Source: a virus
DNA: 64,000 nt
Direction: 5' to 3' (one strand)
IMG/VR virus record: IMGVR_UViG_3300028372_000004
Location: 1-64,000 of that record
Shown here: positions 44,026 through 53,982 of the stretch, one piece after another
Position numbering within the stretch: position 1 is the first letter of the stretch
Layout of the letters: each line of letters begins with the position of its first letter
Position numbers and translations under genes: made by a program
The notes under the pieces: model-generated
Told to the model about the DNA's origin: nothing
The model's database searches: none
What the model saw: the letters and a program-made list of their open reading frames with translations, nothing else

Positions 44026-45717
44026 ATGAGTATAACAAGTCAATTAGATGCATTACTAAACAGTGGTAATTGTCCTGTAGATGGGGATGGTAATTTTATT
44101 GCCCCGCCACAGAATGATGCACTCTCTAAGATATGTAAGTCCTTGAATCCGGCGTTAAACTGTGCGAGTGATGATCCGACCCCAGCATGGGAGCTTACCG
44201 AAGGCGCAGACTCTTGTGTCATTGATGCTTATATTAGTGAGTCTATCACTATCGGTGGTGCTGTAGTCAACGTATATCGCATGCTTGGTGTGCATGAACA
44301 AGGCTATCTACAGGACTTGACTGGGAGAAGTGGTGTTGCGGTTTCAAATGGCTCGCACCCCAATTTCCCAGCTACGAATGCATTCACTTTATTCCCAACG
44401 CAATGGCGTTCTATTCAGCTTGGGGCTGAAGTTACGTCGTCTGCTTATATTGGATATGATTTCGGTGAATTACTACTCGACAATGGAAGGAAACGTTACG
44501 GTCTAGAAACGTTTGTCAAGCATGATGTAGCGGCGATTAAGATTAGACAGGGATGCCGCTCAGAGAATCGTGTCACTAAGGCTCGTGTAGAGCGTTCTAG
44601 TGATGGTGAGAAGTGGTTTGGTGTACAGGTTGTCGATCTTCCAGATTGTGAGGGTGCGGCTCGTGTGAATTTCAAGCGTAGCGTGCCTTCACGCTTCTGG
44701 CGTCTAAGACCTATCGCGTTCAACGGTACTGAGACTGATGCTTGGGAAATTCAAGCATTGCAACTTCTTGACTATGAAGCAACTCGTGTAGACAACATAC
44801 AGGACCGTATCTTTCTAGAGAATAGGGATCGAGATTATGATGAGAACCCCATTCGAATGAAAGGTTCTTATCAGCCAATTGACATTCAGTCCAATCAATC
44901 CAAGTGGGGCTTCGGTACTCAATTCTCTGGAGACGAGTGGATTATTGAAGTAAGCTTTTCATCTGCGATATCGTTACTTGGGCGTCCTTTTGTTATTGGT
45001 GACATTCTCCAACTCCCGTCAGAAACGCAGTATACTCCGAGCTTGAAGCCAGTGCTTCGTTATTTGGAAGTCAGTGATGTTGCATGGAGCACGAATGGTT
45101 ACACTCCAAACTGGATTCCAACCATGCAGCGTTTGATCGCACGTCCGGTGATGGCGTCACAAGAAACGCAAGATATCATGGGTAAGCTCACTCAGGATAC
45201 TGATAATCTTGGAACGGTCGATATTGACGATGGTTCAAGTGATAAAAAGTATCAAGATTTATCGAATATATCCCAAACGATTGACGCTGATGCGAACACT
45301 CAGACTCCAGTACGAGGCGTAGACTATGCCGATATTGCCAAGATTTCAGATGAATTTTACGATTGGGCAGAAGATCAGGGCAGTCGTGATGTTGCGAAGC
45401 GCATTGATCGTGTTCGGGCACAGTTTGGTGTGGATGCTATGCCTCCTAATGGTGAGGATTATACTCAGGGTGACGACTTCCCTGCTAAGCCAAAAGATGG
45501 GGACTACCACCGACTAACGTATACTTCTATTCGTTCAGGTATCCCTGCACGCCTACATCGTTGGTCTTCTGCGAAAAGCCGTTGGATATTCTTGGAGAAG
45601 GATCGTCGCGCCGAATTCAAGAACACTGAACCGAAGCTTCAGAATAAATTGAATCCAAACGAATCCACAGTAACCAACCCAGATGATAAGGATGCTTTTC
45701 TAGATGATGAAACGTAA
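44026..45717 (+). CDS. virion protein with galactose-binding-like domain
   Basis: 563 residues, 3 bp after the neck-like gene. Residues about 90-250 (TNAFTLFPTQWRSIQL, IKIRQGCRSENRVTKARVER, SRFWRLRPIAFNGTETDAWE) match a discoidin/F5-F8 C-type beta sandwich that binds sugars. The remainder has DRIFLENRDRDYDENPIRMK and YTPNWIPTMQRLIARPVMAS, typical of T4-like neck or head-completion proteins. Probably a structural partner of the upstream protein and perhaps a carbohydrate contact. Confidence 0.78.
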   Translation: MSITSQLDALLNSGNCPVDGDGNFIAPPQNDALSKICKSLNPALNCASDDPTPAWELTEGADSCVIDAYISESITIGGAVVNVYRMLGVHEQGYLQDLTGRSGVAVSNGSHPNFPATNAFTLFPTQWRSIQLGAEVTSSAYIGYDFGELLLDNGRKRYGLETFVKHDVAAIKIRQGCRSENRVTKARVERSSDGEKWFGVQVVDLPDCEGAARVNFKRSVPSRFWRLRPIAFNGTETDAWEIQALQLLDYEATRVDNIQDRIFLENRDRDYDENPIRMKGSYQPIDIQSNQSKWGFGTQFSGDEWIIEVSFSSAISLLGRPFVIGDILQLPSETQYTPSLKPVLRYLEVSDVAWSTNGYTPNWIPTMQRLIARPVMASQETQDIMGKLTQDTDNLGTVDIDDGSSDKKYQDLSNISQTIDADANTQTPVRGVDYADIAKISDEFYDWAEDQGSRDVAKRIDRVRAQFGVDAMPPNGEDYTQGDDFPAKPKDGDYHRLTYTSIRSGIPARLHRWSSAKSRWIFLEKDRRAEFKNTEPKLQNKLNPNESTVTNPDDKDAFLDDET

Positions 45718-45822
45718 TCGTAGAAATAACATCCGCTATTGAACCGCCATACATACCCCTTACTATCGAATGGGTTGAATGTTTGATGGGAGTTTGATAT
45801 AATTCTGCTCACAGGAGTAAGT

Positions 45823-47301
45823 ATGGCAAATAACAAAAAACAAAAACTAATTATACAAGATTTACTTTCATCCCCTGAAATATACACGCGAACGTCTGGA
45901 ATTTTAAAACCTTCTTATTTTGATCAGGAATACGAACCCATTGTAGCATTTATTCACGAGTACTATGGTAAATATAGTGCAACTCCAGCGGTTGACCAAA
46001 TAGCCGCCGAGTTTGATCTAGAAATAGAAGCAACTGTTAAAGTGTCACGTGATCGCGTAGAATCAACTTGTGATGATATCGAAAAGTTCTGTAAAGAGAC
46101 GGCAGTTAAAGAGGCCATTTATAATTCTTTAGAAGATATCGAGAACCAAGAAATGAGTCGGGTTCTGGCCCGCGTTACGGAGGCTGTAAATATAAGCCTT
46201 CAGCGTGATATGGGTGTTGATTTATTCAATAACCCCGAAGAGCTTTTACGAAGTCTTATTGACGATTTCACACCCATACCCACGGGTATTGACGGCATTG
46301 ATGGACCACTTGATGGTGGCCTTATTCGGCAGCAATTTACACTATTCTCGGCTAATTCGGGTGGTGGTAAGTCTGTAATGCTGGCCAACATCGGAGCTAA
46401 TTATGCGTTACGTGGTTACGACGTACTGTATATTTCATTGGAGCTTCCTGCTGAAATGGTGTTCTTGCGATTAGCGTCTATCATTTCCGGCTATGATACT
46501 TCTAACTGGAAGGGGCACATACCGGAAATAAGTTCTGGAATTATACACGCAAAGAATAGTGCTGGGGGTGGATCATACATTATCAAGAAAATGTCACAAC
46601 ATTCTACTGCCGCAGATTTTCGTTCATACTTATCGTTTTATGAAATGGAATATGGTAAACTGCCAGATGTATTTCTGGTTGACTATCTTGATCTTATGGA
46701 CCCAAACTCTGGTGCGGGTAATCTTGGAATCTTCGAACAAGATAAGAGAAAGTCCGAGGAAGTAGTTGATATATTACAAGAATATGATATGATAGGTATA
46801 TCGGCATCACAGCAAAACCGTGATGCGATTAGCATGACTTCACCTAATCAGTCTATTATTGCTGGTGGTATCTCAAAGGTCAACACCGTGGACAATTATA
46901 TTTCACTGTTCATGGATGACACCATGCGTCTTGAAGGTGAAATGAATGCTTACTTCCTAAAGACTCGTTCAAGTCGTGGTGTTGGTCATTGTTCAATCCT
47001 GAATTTCAACTCAACTAATCTGAGAATTAGTAATTTGGACGGGGGTGGTTCAGGCGTCATGCCACGTAAAAGAAAAGCTAAGGCTGACATGGAAGATGCT
47101 TTGGCCAAGATAAACGAACCCAAAGTACCGGAAGAAATTTTGGTTAACGGACTTCCGGGTATGCCGGAAGATGATGAGCCGGAGGTTAGGCCGATGTTTG
47201 ATGATGCGGACCAGCCCCCAATCATGCCTAAAATAAAGGCAACACACGAAGATTTTGATGAACTTCAAAATCTAATAAAAGACTTCGCAGGAGAAGATTA
47301 A
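45823..47301 (+). CDS. 41: replicative DNA helicase gp41 (DnaB family)
   Basis: 492 residues. A helical N-terminal domain, Walker A FSANSGGGKSVMLANIG (about 176-192), YISLELPAEMVFLRLASI, Walker B VFLVDYLDLMDP and IGISASQQNRDA are the RecA-core motifs of DnaB-type helicases. It unwinds the fork 5' to 3' and works with a primase (gp61, not in the window). The C-terminal tail is acidic. GGAG precedes ATG. Confidence 0.93.
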   Translation: MANNKKQKLIIQDLLSSPEIYTRTSGILKPSYFDQEYEPIVAFIHEYYGKYSATPAVDQIAAEFDLEIEATVKVSRDRVESTCDDIEKFCKETAVKEAIYNSLEDIENQEMSRVLARVTEAVNISLQRDMGVDLFNNPEELLRSLIDDFTPIPTGIDGIDGPLDGGLIRQQFTLFSANSGGGKSVMLANIGANYALRGYDVLYISLELPAEMVFLRLASIISGYDTSNWKGHIPEISSGIIHAKNSAGGGSYIIKKMSQHSTAADFRSYLSFYEMEYGKLPDVFLVDYLDLMDPNSGAGNLGIFEQDKRKSEEVVDILQEYDMIGISASQQNRDAISMTSPNQSIIAGGISKVNTVDNYISLFMDDTMRLEGEMNAYFLKTRSSRGVGHCSILNFNSTNLRISNLDGGGSGVMPRKRKAKADMEDALAKINEPKVPEEILVNGLPGMPEDDEPEVRPMFDDADQPPIMPKIKATHEDFDELQNLIKDFAGED

Positions 47302-47302
47302 T

Positions 47303-47596
47303 ATGATTAAAGTTGAACCTGTCCAGTCAGTTGCGGTGAATATGGGTGATAGAACTATCACTCTACCACGATCTGAACTGGATCAAGACCCGGCACTGAA
47401 ACAGTGCCTTGAGCAATTTGATCGTTTACGACAAGAGATTGTAGATGAAGAATATGAACGTCAAAAGTTGACGCACGCAAGTATGTCAATGCAGGCCCAA
47501 TTGAACAGGCTTGGACTGAAGTATGCGGAACAGAAGTATGGTGATCTTATGGGCAACACGGAAACTAAAACCGAAAAGGACTCTGATGATGAGTGA
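47303..47596 (+). CDS. hypothetical protein
   Basis: 97 residues, 1 bp after gp41. A short beta N terminus (VEPVQSVAVNMGDRTITLPR) and a long charged helix (DEEYERQKLTHASMSMQAQL). Possibly a helicase partner by position only. Family not recognised. Confidence 0.78.
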   Translation: MIKVEPVQSVAVNMGDRTITLPRSELDQDPALKQCLEQFDRLRQEIVDEEYERQKLTHASMSMQAQLNRLGLKYAEQKYGDLMGNTETKTEKDSDDE

Positions 47597-47846
47597 TTTA
47601 TACGAAGATATTGATGATGTAGTGGAGCAGGCAGAAGCCGAATTTGATCAATTTCTAACGCGACAAACCGAATATTCCAATTATGTTGCTGAAAAGTTTA
47701 ATACAGTATACAGTTTTAAAGAATGGTATCAGCAGACATATGGTGAATCACTTCCGCAGGAGGCTATTGACTCATCGATTGAAGGTGTCAGGGATGATGT
47801 TTTAGAATTGATTGAAGAGCACCTTATGGAGCTAAACGGTCAGTAA
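47589..47846 (+). CDS. acidic hypothetical protein
   Basis: 85 residues, overlapping the previous stop (ATGATGAG). Acidic helices (SDLYEDIDDVVEQAEAEFDQ, DDVLELIEEHLMELNGQ). Family not recognised. Confidence 0.75.
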   Translation: MSDLYEDIDDVVEQAEAEFDQFLTRQTEYSNYVAEKFNTVYSFKEWYQQTYGESLPQEAIDSSIEGVRDDVLELIEEHLMELNGQ

Positions 47847-47883
47847 GACATAAATACCCATACAGAATGTAGGTGCGGGAATT

Positions 47884-48336
47884 ATGTCAGACGAAAATAA
47901 AGTAGTAAAAACAATTGAGCATCCACTCGAAGAAGTCTTTGATATCGAAACAGGTACTACGGAAGTAGAAGTTTACGAGCGGGAAGGTGAACTTGTTAAC
48001 GCCCGTGAGTATGACGATAAAGACAAAGAGATTGATTCACAGTATCAGGAAATTTACGACAGCGCCATGGACGGCTTTGATCTGCTATCCGACGAACTTC
48101 ATACAGTTGAAGGTAAGTTTAAGGCGAGAGTTGGTGAAGTATCGGTTCAGCACTTAAATGCTGCTCTAAACGCCGCCTCGCATAAAGCGAGGCTTAAAGA
48201 GCACAAGGATAAGCTTGAAGCAAAGAAAACAAGTGGACCATCCCATGTGACAAATAACAATACTTTGATCGTAGATGATCGAACGGCATTGTTAACCCAG
48301 TTGCGTAGGAATATGGAAGGTGATAAGACAGAATGA
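47884..48336 (+). CDS. small terminase subunit gp16-like
   Basis: 150 residues. Acidic N terminus (EVFDIETGTTEVEVYEREGE), a central helical pair (QEIYDSAMDGFDLLSDELHT, AALNAASHKARLKEHKDKLE) and a C-terminal segment NNNTLIVDDRTALLTQLRRN, which parallels the layout of T4 gp16. Small terminases recognise DNA and regulate the motor. It precedes gp17 by 3.5 kb with two genes between plus a terminase paralogue. Homology is by layout and weak motif similarity. Confidence 0.65.
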   Translation: MSDENKVVKTIEHPLEEVFDIETGTTEVEVYEREGELVNAREYDDKDKEIDSQYQEIYDSAMDGFDLLSDELHTVEGKFKARVGEVSVQHLNAALNAASHKARLKEHKDKLEAKKTSGPSHVTNNNTLIVDDRTALLTQLRRNMEGDKTE

Positions 48337-49436
48337 CAAGTTTCTTAACCGAAATACACAGGCCAGTTGTGCCACAGGAAACCCTAGATGACGCAGCATG
48401 TGTTGTTTTGGCATACTGTGTGGCTAGTGCATTCTTGACGAAGAACCAAGGTGTGCCAGTTATGCCGTCTCACTTTATACGGATGCTGAGTTATTTGCGT
48501 GAAGGAAGGAGCACCATTAATTTTACAAACATGGAAAGCGCACATAACACTTACGACCAAATTACACTTCGTGCCCCAGCCTCCGAAGCTACTAGAAACT
48601 ACATTCTAACCAAACTCTCAGATCGTATGTCACCCGACTTTTGCATGGTTCGGAGCATACTTGATTATTTGAATAATGATTCTGATTTCGGTGCCATGGT
48701 TGAAACTGTAACAAATAATGGCGTTATGAATCGTATTATAATTGATGTAGATAATATGTCAGTGGGTGAGCCGAAGGCCACTTCAATAATGATTGACAAT
48801 GAGCATGTTAAATTGTTCAACACTGTGATGCCAATATATGATCATCGAACTGGTATTGGTGGTGTAGGTCAGAAAGAATTAGAAAAAGATTATGGATTCG
48901 AAACGCAACGCCAATTTGTTTTGAGTAACTTAGGAGTTGACGTTGGTCCTGATTCTGCGGTATACTACCAAACTGCACATAATAATGGTTCACCGAGTGT
49001 AGCGTCCGTTGAACTTGCGACGCGAGGTCTCTACAATAATGTGTGTCGGAAAATAAATGATGGATTGGCGGGCGCAAACGACACCGCACTATATGACTTT
49101 AGAATGCAGTTAATAGCCAAGATGCTTGGTTGCTGCTATGGCGTTACTCCCAAAACAGGTCTAGACCTGCACGACGTTAGCGATTGCACATGCTTGGTTA
49201 TTCCAAGCAACAAGATAAAACATAAAAGCTTTGCTGTCAACCCACTTGTGGATAAACTATATAATTGTGATCTTTTGGCTACATGCCCAGAAAATGTTAA
49301 TCCATCAATTAGAATCATGGATGGAAAGACAGAACTGTTTCAGGTCAGGTTTAAGAAAGAGCGGTATAGTGGAAATTTGACGGATCATCGCTACAAGATG
49401 TATTTCAAACCCAGCCGCTTGGAAGAATACTTCTAA
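48333..49436 (+). CDS. hypothetical protein in packaging region
   Basis: 367 residues, ATGA overlap with the gp16-like gene. Alpha/beta composition with several Cys pairs (MLGCCYGVTPKT, HDVSDCTCLVIPSN). The C-terminal segment IRIMDGKTELFQVRFKKERY has a D-x7-ExK-like spacing that hints at a nuclease-type core, but this is weak. Position suggests a link to packaging. Family not recognised. Confidence 0.75.
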   Translation: MTSFLTEIHRPVVPQETLDDAACVVLAYCVASAFLTKNQGVPVMPSHFIRMLSYLREGRSTINFTNMESAHNTYDQITLRAPASEATRNYILTKLSDRMSPDFCMVRSILDYLNNDSDFGAMVETVTNNGVMNRIIIDVDNMSVGEPKATSIMIDNEHVKLFNTVMPIYDHRTGIGGVGQKELEKDYGFETQRQFVLSNLGVDVGPDSAVYYQTAHNNGSPSVASVELATRGLYNNVCRKINDGLAGANDTALYDFRMQLIAKMLGCCYGVTPKTGLDLHDVSDCTCLVIPSNKIKHKSFAVNPLVDKLYNCDLLATCPENVNPSIRIMDGKTELFQVRFKKERYSGNLTDHRYKMYFKPSRLEEYF

Positions 49437-49463
49437 TAAAAACAAATAATAAAAGGGGATTCA

Positions 49464-51164
49464 ATGAGTAGTATTGCTAAAAAAGAATTCGTAGCGCGAT
49501 ATCGCGCTGCGCTAAAAGCCAAGTTCACCCGCGAAGAATTCGCAGCCTACTTGGGGGTCAAGCCGGATAGCGCAATTCGCAGACGACTTGAAATCAAAAC
49601 TTCCACTGGTCTAGACTTACCCTACTTAAAAAGTGATCCTACCTTCAACGGTCAATTAGAGGTTGCCAAAGTTGAAAAGTTTGAAGATTTCTTTAGTGAA
49701 TTAATGAGTAAGGATGCTCCCAAGACGATTAACGCCCCCAATACGCAGCAAGTATATGTAATCACATCAGCGCAAAATGCAACTCCTGTTCATGATGGAT
49801 TCCTTGCTACACTTCTCCAATACTGTTCTCTTAGAAACGCGCAACTTATGGTGATTCCGTATCGGTACAAGAATCCAACATCTATTTGGAACGAGCATAA
49901 TGAAGACGCGGATTATTGGTGGGAATCCATCAAGCCCTATATTGTTGACTCCAAGACTCGCATGTGCAAGGGGCTACAGCTTCTAGCTCAGATTAAGAGT
50001 CAGCCTACTGGAGTAACTCCTCTTTCAGGATTTGATGCTTTTACGGGTAGCGATTCTGCTATCCTTGGTCATCCTAAAATCCAACTCAAGACTGTTGCCA
50101 CGCCAAGTAAGAACATGCCAAAGATTCTTACCACAACCGGCGCATGCACAATTGAGAACTATACTGATTCTAAGGCCGGACACAAAGGCCGATTCCACCA
50201 CAATATCAGCGCACTGATCGTCGAAGTTGATGGTGACAAGTTCCATATGCGCCATGTGCATGGTGAGGACGATGGGTCCTTTTATGACTTAGAGTATTAC
50301 TACACTCCACATGGTCGCGAGACTTATGGTCGCGTCGCAGGTTTTGTGCCGGGTGATATTCATGCTGAGTTCATTGATCCAAATGTTGAGTCGGCTATGT
50401 TCGACGGTCCAAATTCTATTGTGGAGGTATTGAATCCTGAAGTTATGGTATATCATGACCTAGAAGACTTCTACCGCCGCAACCACCATCACCGTGGCAA
50501 TGATATCGTCGCATATGGCAAGCACCATTACAAGCAGGATAACGTTGAGGAAGGTTTGCAACTGTCTGCTGATTTCATTGACCGGCATACTCGTGCTGAA
50601 ATGTTGAACCTCATCGTCAGATCAAACCACGATGAAGCCTTCGAGCGATGGTTGAAAGAATCTGATCCTAAAGATGATCCTGAGAATGCACGATTCTACT
50701 ACTACATGAAGTTTAATCAGCTATCCAATGTCAAGCGTACTAAGACTGGCTATAAGACAATCAATGCATTCAAGTTCTGGTGTGAGAACCCGCTTGAACA
50801 GAGAGGGCTTACATCCGTAGACAATACTAAGTTTCTTGGACGTGATGAAAGCTTCGTTGTTGGAGGAATTGAAATTGGATTCCATGGTGACAGTGGTATC
50901 AATGGTTCGCGAGGCAGCATTCAGGCTTTCTCGAAAATTGGACCGAAGACAGTTATTGGTCATTCACACTCGCCGGGTATCGTTGAGGGAGCGTATCAGG
51001 TAGGACTATGTGCTTACCTTGACCTAGAATATGCTTCAGGACCGTCCAGTTGGCTCCATACGCACTGTGTAATCTATCCGAATGGCTCACGAGCACTTAT
51101 AAATGTAATCAATGGAGAATGGCGTGCAAGCTACTATAATCGAGAGTTTGAAGCAGCAGCTTGA
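49464..51164 (+). CDS. calcineurin-like metallophosphoesterase
   Basis: 566 residues. An N-terminal HTH-like helical region (TREEFAAYLGVKPDSAIRRR, about 20-45), then a metallophosphatase core with MVYHDLEDFYRRNHHHRGND, RSNHDEAFERW (NHD), GFHGDSGINGS and IGHSHSPGIVEG (GHxH), the metal-binding sites in order. The enzyme could cleave phosphodiesters in DNA or nucleotides; phage T5 A1 is a known phage member of this superfamily. GGGG ribosome site. It overlaps the terminase paralogue. Confidence 0.82.
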   Translation: MSSIAKKEFVARYRAALKAKFTREEFAAYLGVKPDSAIRRRLEIKTSTGLDLPYLKSDPTFNGQLEVAKVEKFEDFFSELMSKDAPKTINAPNTQQVYVITSAQNATPVHDGFLATLLQYCSLRNAQLMVIPYRYKNPTSIWNEHNEDADYWWESIKPYIVDSKTRMCKGLQLLAQIKSQPTGVTPLSGFDAFTGSDSAILGHPKIQLKTVATPSKNMPKILTTTGACTIENYTDSKAGHKGRFHHNISALIVEVDGDKFHMRHVHGEDDGSFYDLEYYYTPHGRETYGRVAGFVPGDIHAEFIDPNVESAMFDGPNSIVEVLNPEVMVYHDLEDFYRRNHHHRGNDIVAYGKHHYKQDNVEEGLQLSADFIDRHTRAEMLNLIVRSNHDEAFERWLKESDPKDDPENARFYYYMKFNQLSNVKRTKTGYKTINAFKFWCENPLEQRGLTSVDNTKFLGRDESFVVGGIEIGFHGDSGINGSRGSIQAFSKIGPKTVIGHSHSPGIVEGAYQVGLCAYLDLEYASGPSSWLHTHCVIYPNGSRALINVINGEWRASYYNREFEAAA

Positions 51165-51744
51165 TAAAGCTGATCCTAACTTTGAATACGAATATATTCC
51201 TAACGAAATACTGAAATTCATTAGGGATGAGTGCTATCTAAAGCCTGCTGATCTTGAATTCTTGATCCCGGCCCAAGAGCAAGAATTTTTAAACAAAGTT
51301 CATCATGGGCAGCCCATAAACGTCCGTCGCGCCGCAAGGCAGACGGGAGGTACGACTCTTATGTTTTTGATCGCAGTGTACTATACAATCAAGTACGATA
51401 AGACATGCGTTTATGTATCTGAAAACAACAGAATGATACAACATGCAATAGATCAAGCATTATATACTATCGGTCTTTTTAAATATAAACTTAGCGGTTT
51501 CAACAAAGGCAAAATCGGAATAGATATTCATCCAACAACTTCGGCAGCGTGGATTACGAGATCAATTCACACATTTGGTGGCATCGAAAATGCTATTGTT
51601 AAGATGCGTGGTGGGCCATCATACGATATAATTCTGGTTGATTCAAGCTTTCGTAACACACAATCCAGAGATGAATATCTAATACATCTTAGGAGCAATT
51701 TGAATTATCCCGGTGCTAAGATGATTGTAAACGAATCACCATAA
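51124..51744 (+). CDS. terminase-ATPase paralogue without nuclease, Walker A lost
   Basis: 206 residues from GTG 51124 (GGAG six bases before; ATG 51112 is less likely). It matches the N-terminal ATPase of the real gp17 next door: INVRRAARQTGGTTLMFLIA versus YNIVLSARQTGKTETSCAFM, then KTCVYVSENNRMIQHAI versus KTVLVVSKDSDAAKEII, and a Walker B-like DIILVDSS at the same spacing (about 98 versus 95 residues). The catalytic Lys of Walker A is Gly, so ATP hydrolysis is unlikely. No nuclease domain follows. Confidence 0.75.
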   Translation: MQATIIESLKQQLDKADPNFEYEYIPNEILKFIRDECYLKPADLEFLIPAQEQEFLNKVHHGQPINVRRAARQTGGTTLMFLIAVYYTIKYDKTCVYVSENNRMIQHAIDQALYTIGLFKYKLSGFNKGKIGIDIHPTTSAAWITRSIHTFGGIENAIVKMRGGPSYDIILVDSSFRNTQSRDEYLIHLRSNLNYPGAKMIVNESP

Positions 51745-51786
51745 TTTACACTGATAAATACTATTAAACCAGTTAGGGGAAATAGT

Positions 51787-53349
51787 ATGCGTCGGGGTAA
51801 TCCAAATCTAAAAGCTGCTCATGAGACGATGGAAATCACTTATGAGCAGATCATAGAAATGCAGCGATGCATGCGCGATCCGCTTTACTTCATCAAGAAT
51901 TATGTACATATTGTGCACCCTAAAAAGGGTCGTATCAAGTTTGACTTATACGATTATCAGGAAGAGCTTGTACAAAATTACCATGATGAGATATACAACA
52001 TTGTATTGTCAGCTAGACAGACTGGGAAGACTGAAACTTCGTGTGCATTCATGGTGTGGTGGGCAATTTTTCAGGAAGAGAAAACAGTTCTCGTTGTATC
52101 GAAGGACTCTGACGCTGCAAAAGAAATTATCAAGCGCGTCCAACAGATTTACGAAGAACTTCCCAACTGGTTAAAGCCGGGTATTCAGGACGACGATTGG
52201 AACAAGCACACCGCAGCTTTTGACAACCGTTCACGTATCGTAGCACGTACAACTACAGCGGGCTCTGGTCGTGGTCTTTCCATTTCACTACTATATTGTG
52301 ATGAGCTTGCGTTCGTAAAGCCAAGCATTCAAGAAGAGTTCTGGACTTCGGTATTCCCCACATTGTCCACTGGTGGTAAGTGTATTATCACTTCTACTCC
52401 AAATGGTGACAATGATCTGTTCTCTACACTGTGGAGAGGTTCCGAAGCTGAGACGAATTCATTCAAGTCCAACCGGATATATTGGGATCAACCTCCGGGT
52501 CGAGATGAAGAATTCAAAAATAAACAGATTGGTGTTATTGGTGAAAGACAGTGGCTTCAGGAATATGAGTGTGAGTTCATTTCGTCCGACAACTCGCTAT
52601 TTGATACAAGGTTGATTCAGATTGCACAGAAGAAGTTTGCTATGGATGAGCCTGCATACTTGATAAATAACGAGCAAGGATTTTTTAAACCTATATCACA
52701 GGATATGACATACATTGTGGGGGTTGATCCATCTACTGGTAACGGAAATGATTCTTCAGTTATTGAGGTATTTGAATTTCCTACAATGCAACAAGTAATG
52801 GAATTTAGGGACAACACTGTAAGTGAAGTTGTGTTATACTCTCACCTCAAGAAAGTGATTGGATTTTTGGAAAAGTATTCAGACGATGTTTATTTCAGTG
52901 TTGAATCAAATGGTGTAGGTCGAGCGTTGATAGCATTGTATATGCAGGACGAAAACCCACCGATGTATGCCCACTTTATGAGTGAGCAGGGAAAGAATAA
53001 GATGGGGTACACTACTACAAGTACAACAAAGAGAGATTGTGCCCTTAGATTCAAGAATATGTTTGAGCGTCGTGAAATGGTTATTTATTCGACGCAGTTG
53101 TACAACGAAATGAAAAGCTATATACGTAAGGGTGATGGCTTTGAGGCACAGACCGGTGCAACAGATGACTGTATCTCTGCTACCTTTATGGTCATGCGTA
53201 TGCTAGATGAAATCGCAATGTATGATCCACGGGCATATCAGAAGCTATATCGCTTTGACGATCAAGCTCGTGGAGACGAGTGGTATACGGAGGGAAGTCC
53301 TAAACCATCAGATTACGATAGTATGCCTATTCCGGGTGGTTTGCTATAA
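51787..53349 (+). CDS. 17: large terminase gp17
   Basis: 520 residues. The ATPase domain has Walker A LSARQTGKTETS (about 75-86), Walker B SLLYCDELAF with catalytic Glu, and coupling motif CIITSTPNG. The RNase H-like nuclease has YIVGVDPSTGNGNDSS, VYFSVESNGVG and GATDDCISATFM with the metal-binding Asp/Glu residues. It drives DNA into the prohead and makes the cuts. GGGGAA ribosome site, with GATAAATA upstream as a late-type box. Confidence 0.97.
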   Translation: MRRGNPNLKAAHETMEITYEQIIEMQRCMRDPLYFIKNYVHIVHPKKGRIKFDLYDYQEELVQNYHDEIYNIVLSARQTGKTETSCAFMVWWAIFQEEKTVLVVSKDSDAAKEIIKRVQQIYEELPNWLKPGIQDDDWNKHTAAFDNRSRIVARTTTAGSGRGLSISLLYCDELAFVKPSIQEEFWTSVFPTLSTGGKCIITSTPNGDNDLFSTLWRGSEAETNSFKSNRIYWDQPPGRDEEFKNKQIGVIGERQWLQEYECEFISSDNSLFDTRLIQIAQKKFAMDEPAYLINNEQGFFKPISQDMTYIVGVDPSTGNGNDSSVIEVFEFPTMQQVMEFRDNTVSEVVLYSHLKKVIGFLEKYSDDVYFSVESNGVGRALIALYMQDENPPMYAHFMSEQGKNKMGYTTTSTTKRDCALRFKNMFERREMVIYSTQLYNEMKSYIRKGDGFEAQTGATDDCISATFMVMRMLDEIAMYDPRAYQKLYRFDDQARGDEWYTEGSPKPSDYDSMPIPGGLL

Positions 53350-53357
53350 ATAGTATT

Positions 53358-53894
53358 ATGAGAACAATTATTATCCCAGCGCAAATATTGGAAGAGACTA
53401 GTCTCGATCAGCTATATAGTAATACGGTTAGTAGCTTTTCGACCAACCGTCAGCAGAATCAGGGAAGGGTTCAAGTCGTAAGTAAGATTTTTCTTCCGGC
53501 TCCTAGAAATGGTTTGGTGACAGTTAATGCTAAGACTCGATCCAGTGCTAAGAATTATGAGACACGTATGGCCTTTGAGGTCGTGTATCTAGATGAAGAA
53601 GATGCTCGTCTGAGTAATCAGGCAGTAACTTTTGATTCTCAAGATGGTCAGGCATATACGATTGAGCCTGTGCAATACCGTGGTACGGATGTACAGGTAA
53701 GTTGTAATTGTCTTGACTTTTACTATCGCTTTTCCGCATGGAATCATGGCGATGGTAGTTTGCTTGGAGACCCGCCGCCGCCTTATGTAAAGAAGACGGA
53801 TAGTGAGCCGGTTAATCCGAATGAAGTACCGGGGCTTTGCAAGCATTTGATGGCTCTAACGAACGAACTTAAACGAGAAAGAATTATCAGATAA
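53358..53894 (+). CDS. SWIM-type zinc-finger protein
   Basis: 178 residues. The C-terminal half contains VSCNCLDFYYRFSAW and GLCKHLMALTNELK, a CxC...CxH pattern as in SWIM zinc fingers. The N-terminal part is beta-rich. TATAAATA lies 6 bp before the ATG, too close for a normal leader, so real use of that box is doubtful. It sits between gp17 and gp32; a DNA-binding accessory role is likely but unproven. Confidence 0.75.
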   Translation: MRTIIIPAQILEETSLDQLYSNTVSSFSTNRQQNQGRVQVVSKIFLPAPRNGLVTVNAKTRSSAKNYETRMAFEVVYLDEEDARLSNQAVTFDSQDGQAYTIEPVQYRGTDVQVSCNCLDFYYRFSAWNHGDGSLLGDPPPPYVKKTDSEPVNPNEVPGLCKHLMALTNELKRERIIR

Positions 53895-53898
53895 GATC

Positions 53899-53950
53899 GT
53901 AGTAAGAGCGTAGTAAGAATATAGTAAGAATGTATTAAGAGTATAAGTAA
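53899..53950 (+). repeat. degenerate 11-12-bp repeats in gp32 leader region
   Basis: Four or five diverged copies of GTAGTAAGAAT lie between the SWIM gene and gp32. An AU-rich repeated leader could be the site at which gp32 binds its own mRNA, as in T4. Confidence 0.5.
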
Positions 53951-53953
53951 GTG

Positions 53954-53982
53954 TTGTATTGTAAGGGCAAATAGTGTACAAT
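53954..53982 (+). promoter_or_regulatory. possible promoter before gp32
   Basis: TTGTAT, 17-bp spacer, TACAAT, 75 bp before the gp32 start. The -35 box is weak; T4 uses middle promoters at this gene. Confidence 0.4.

Noticed and set aside
53345-53352. Late promoter for the SWIM gene at TATAAATA 53345
   Set aside because: The box is 6 bp from the ATG and overlaps the gp17 stop; it would give a leaderless RNA, so it is not counted among likely late promoters.
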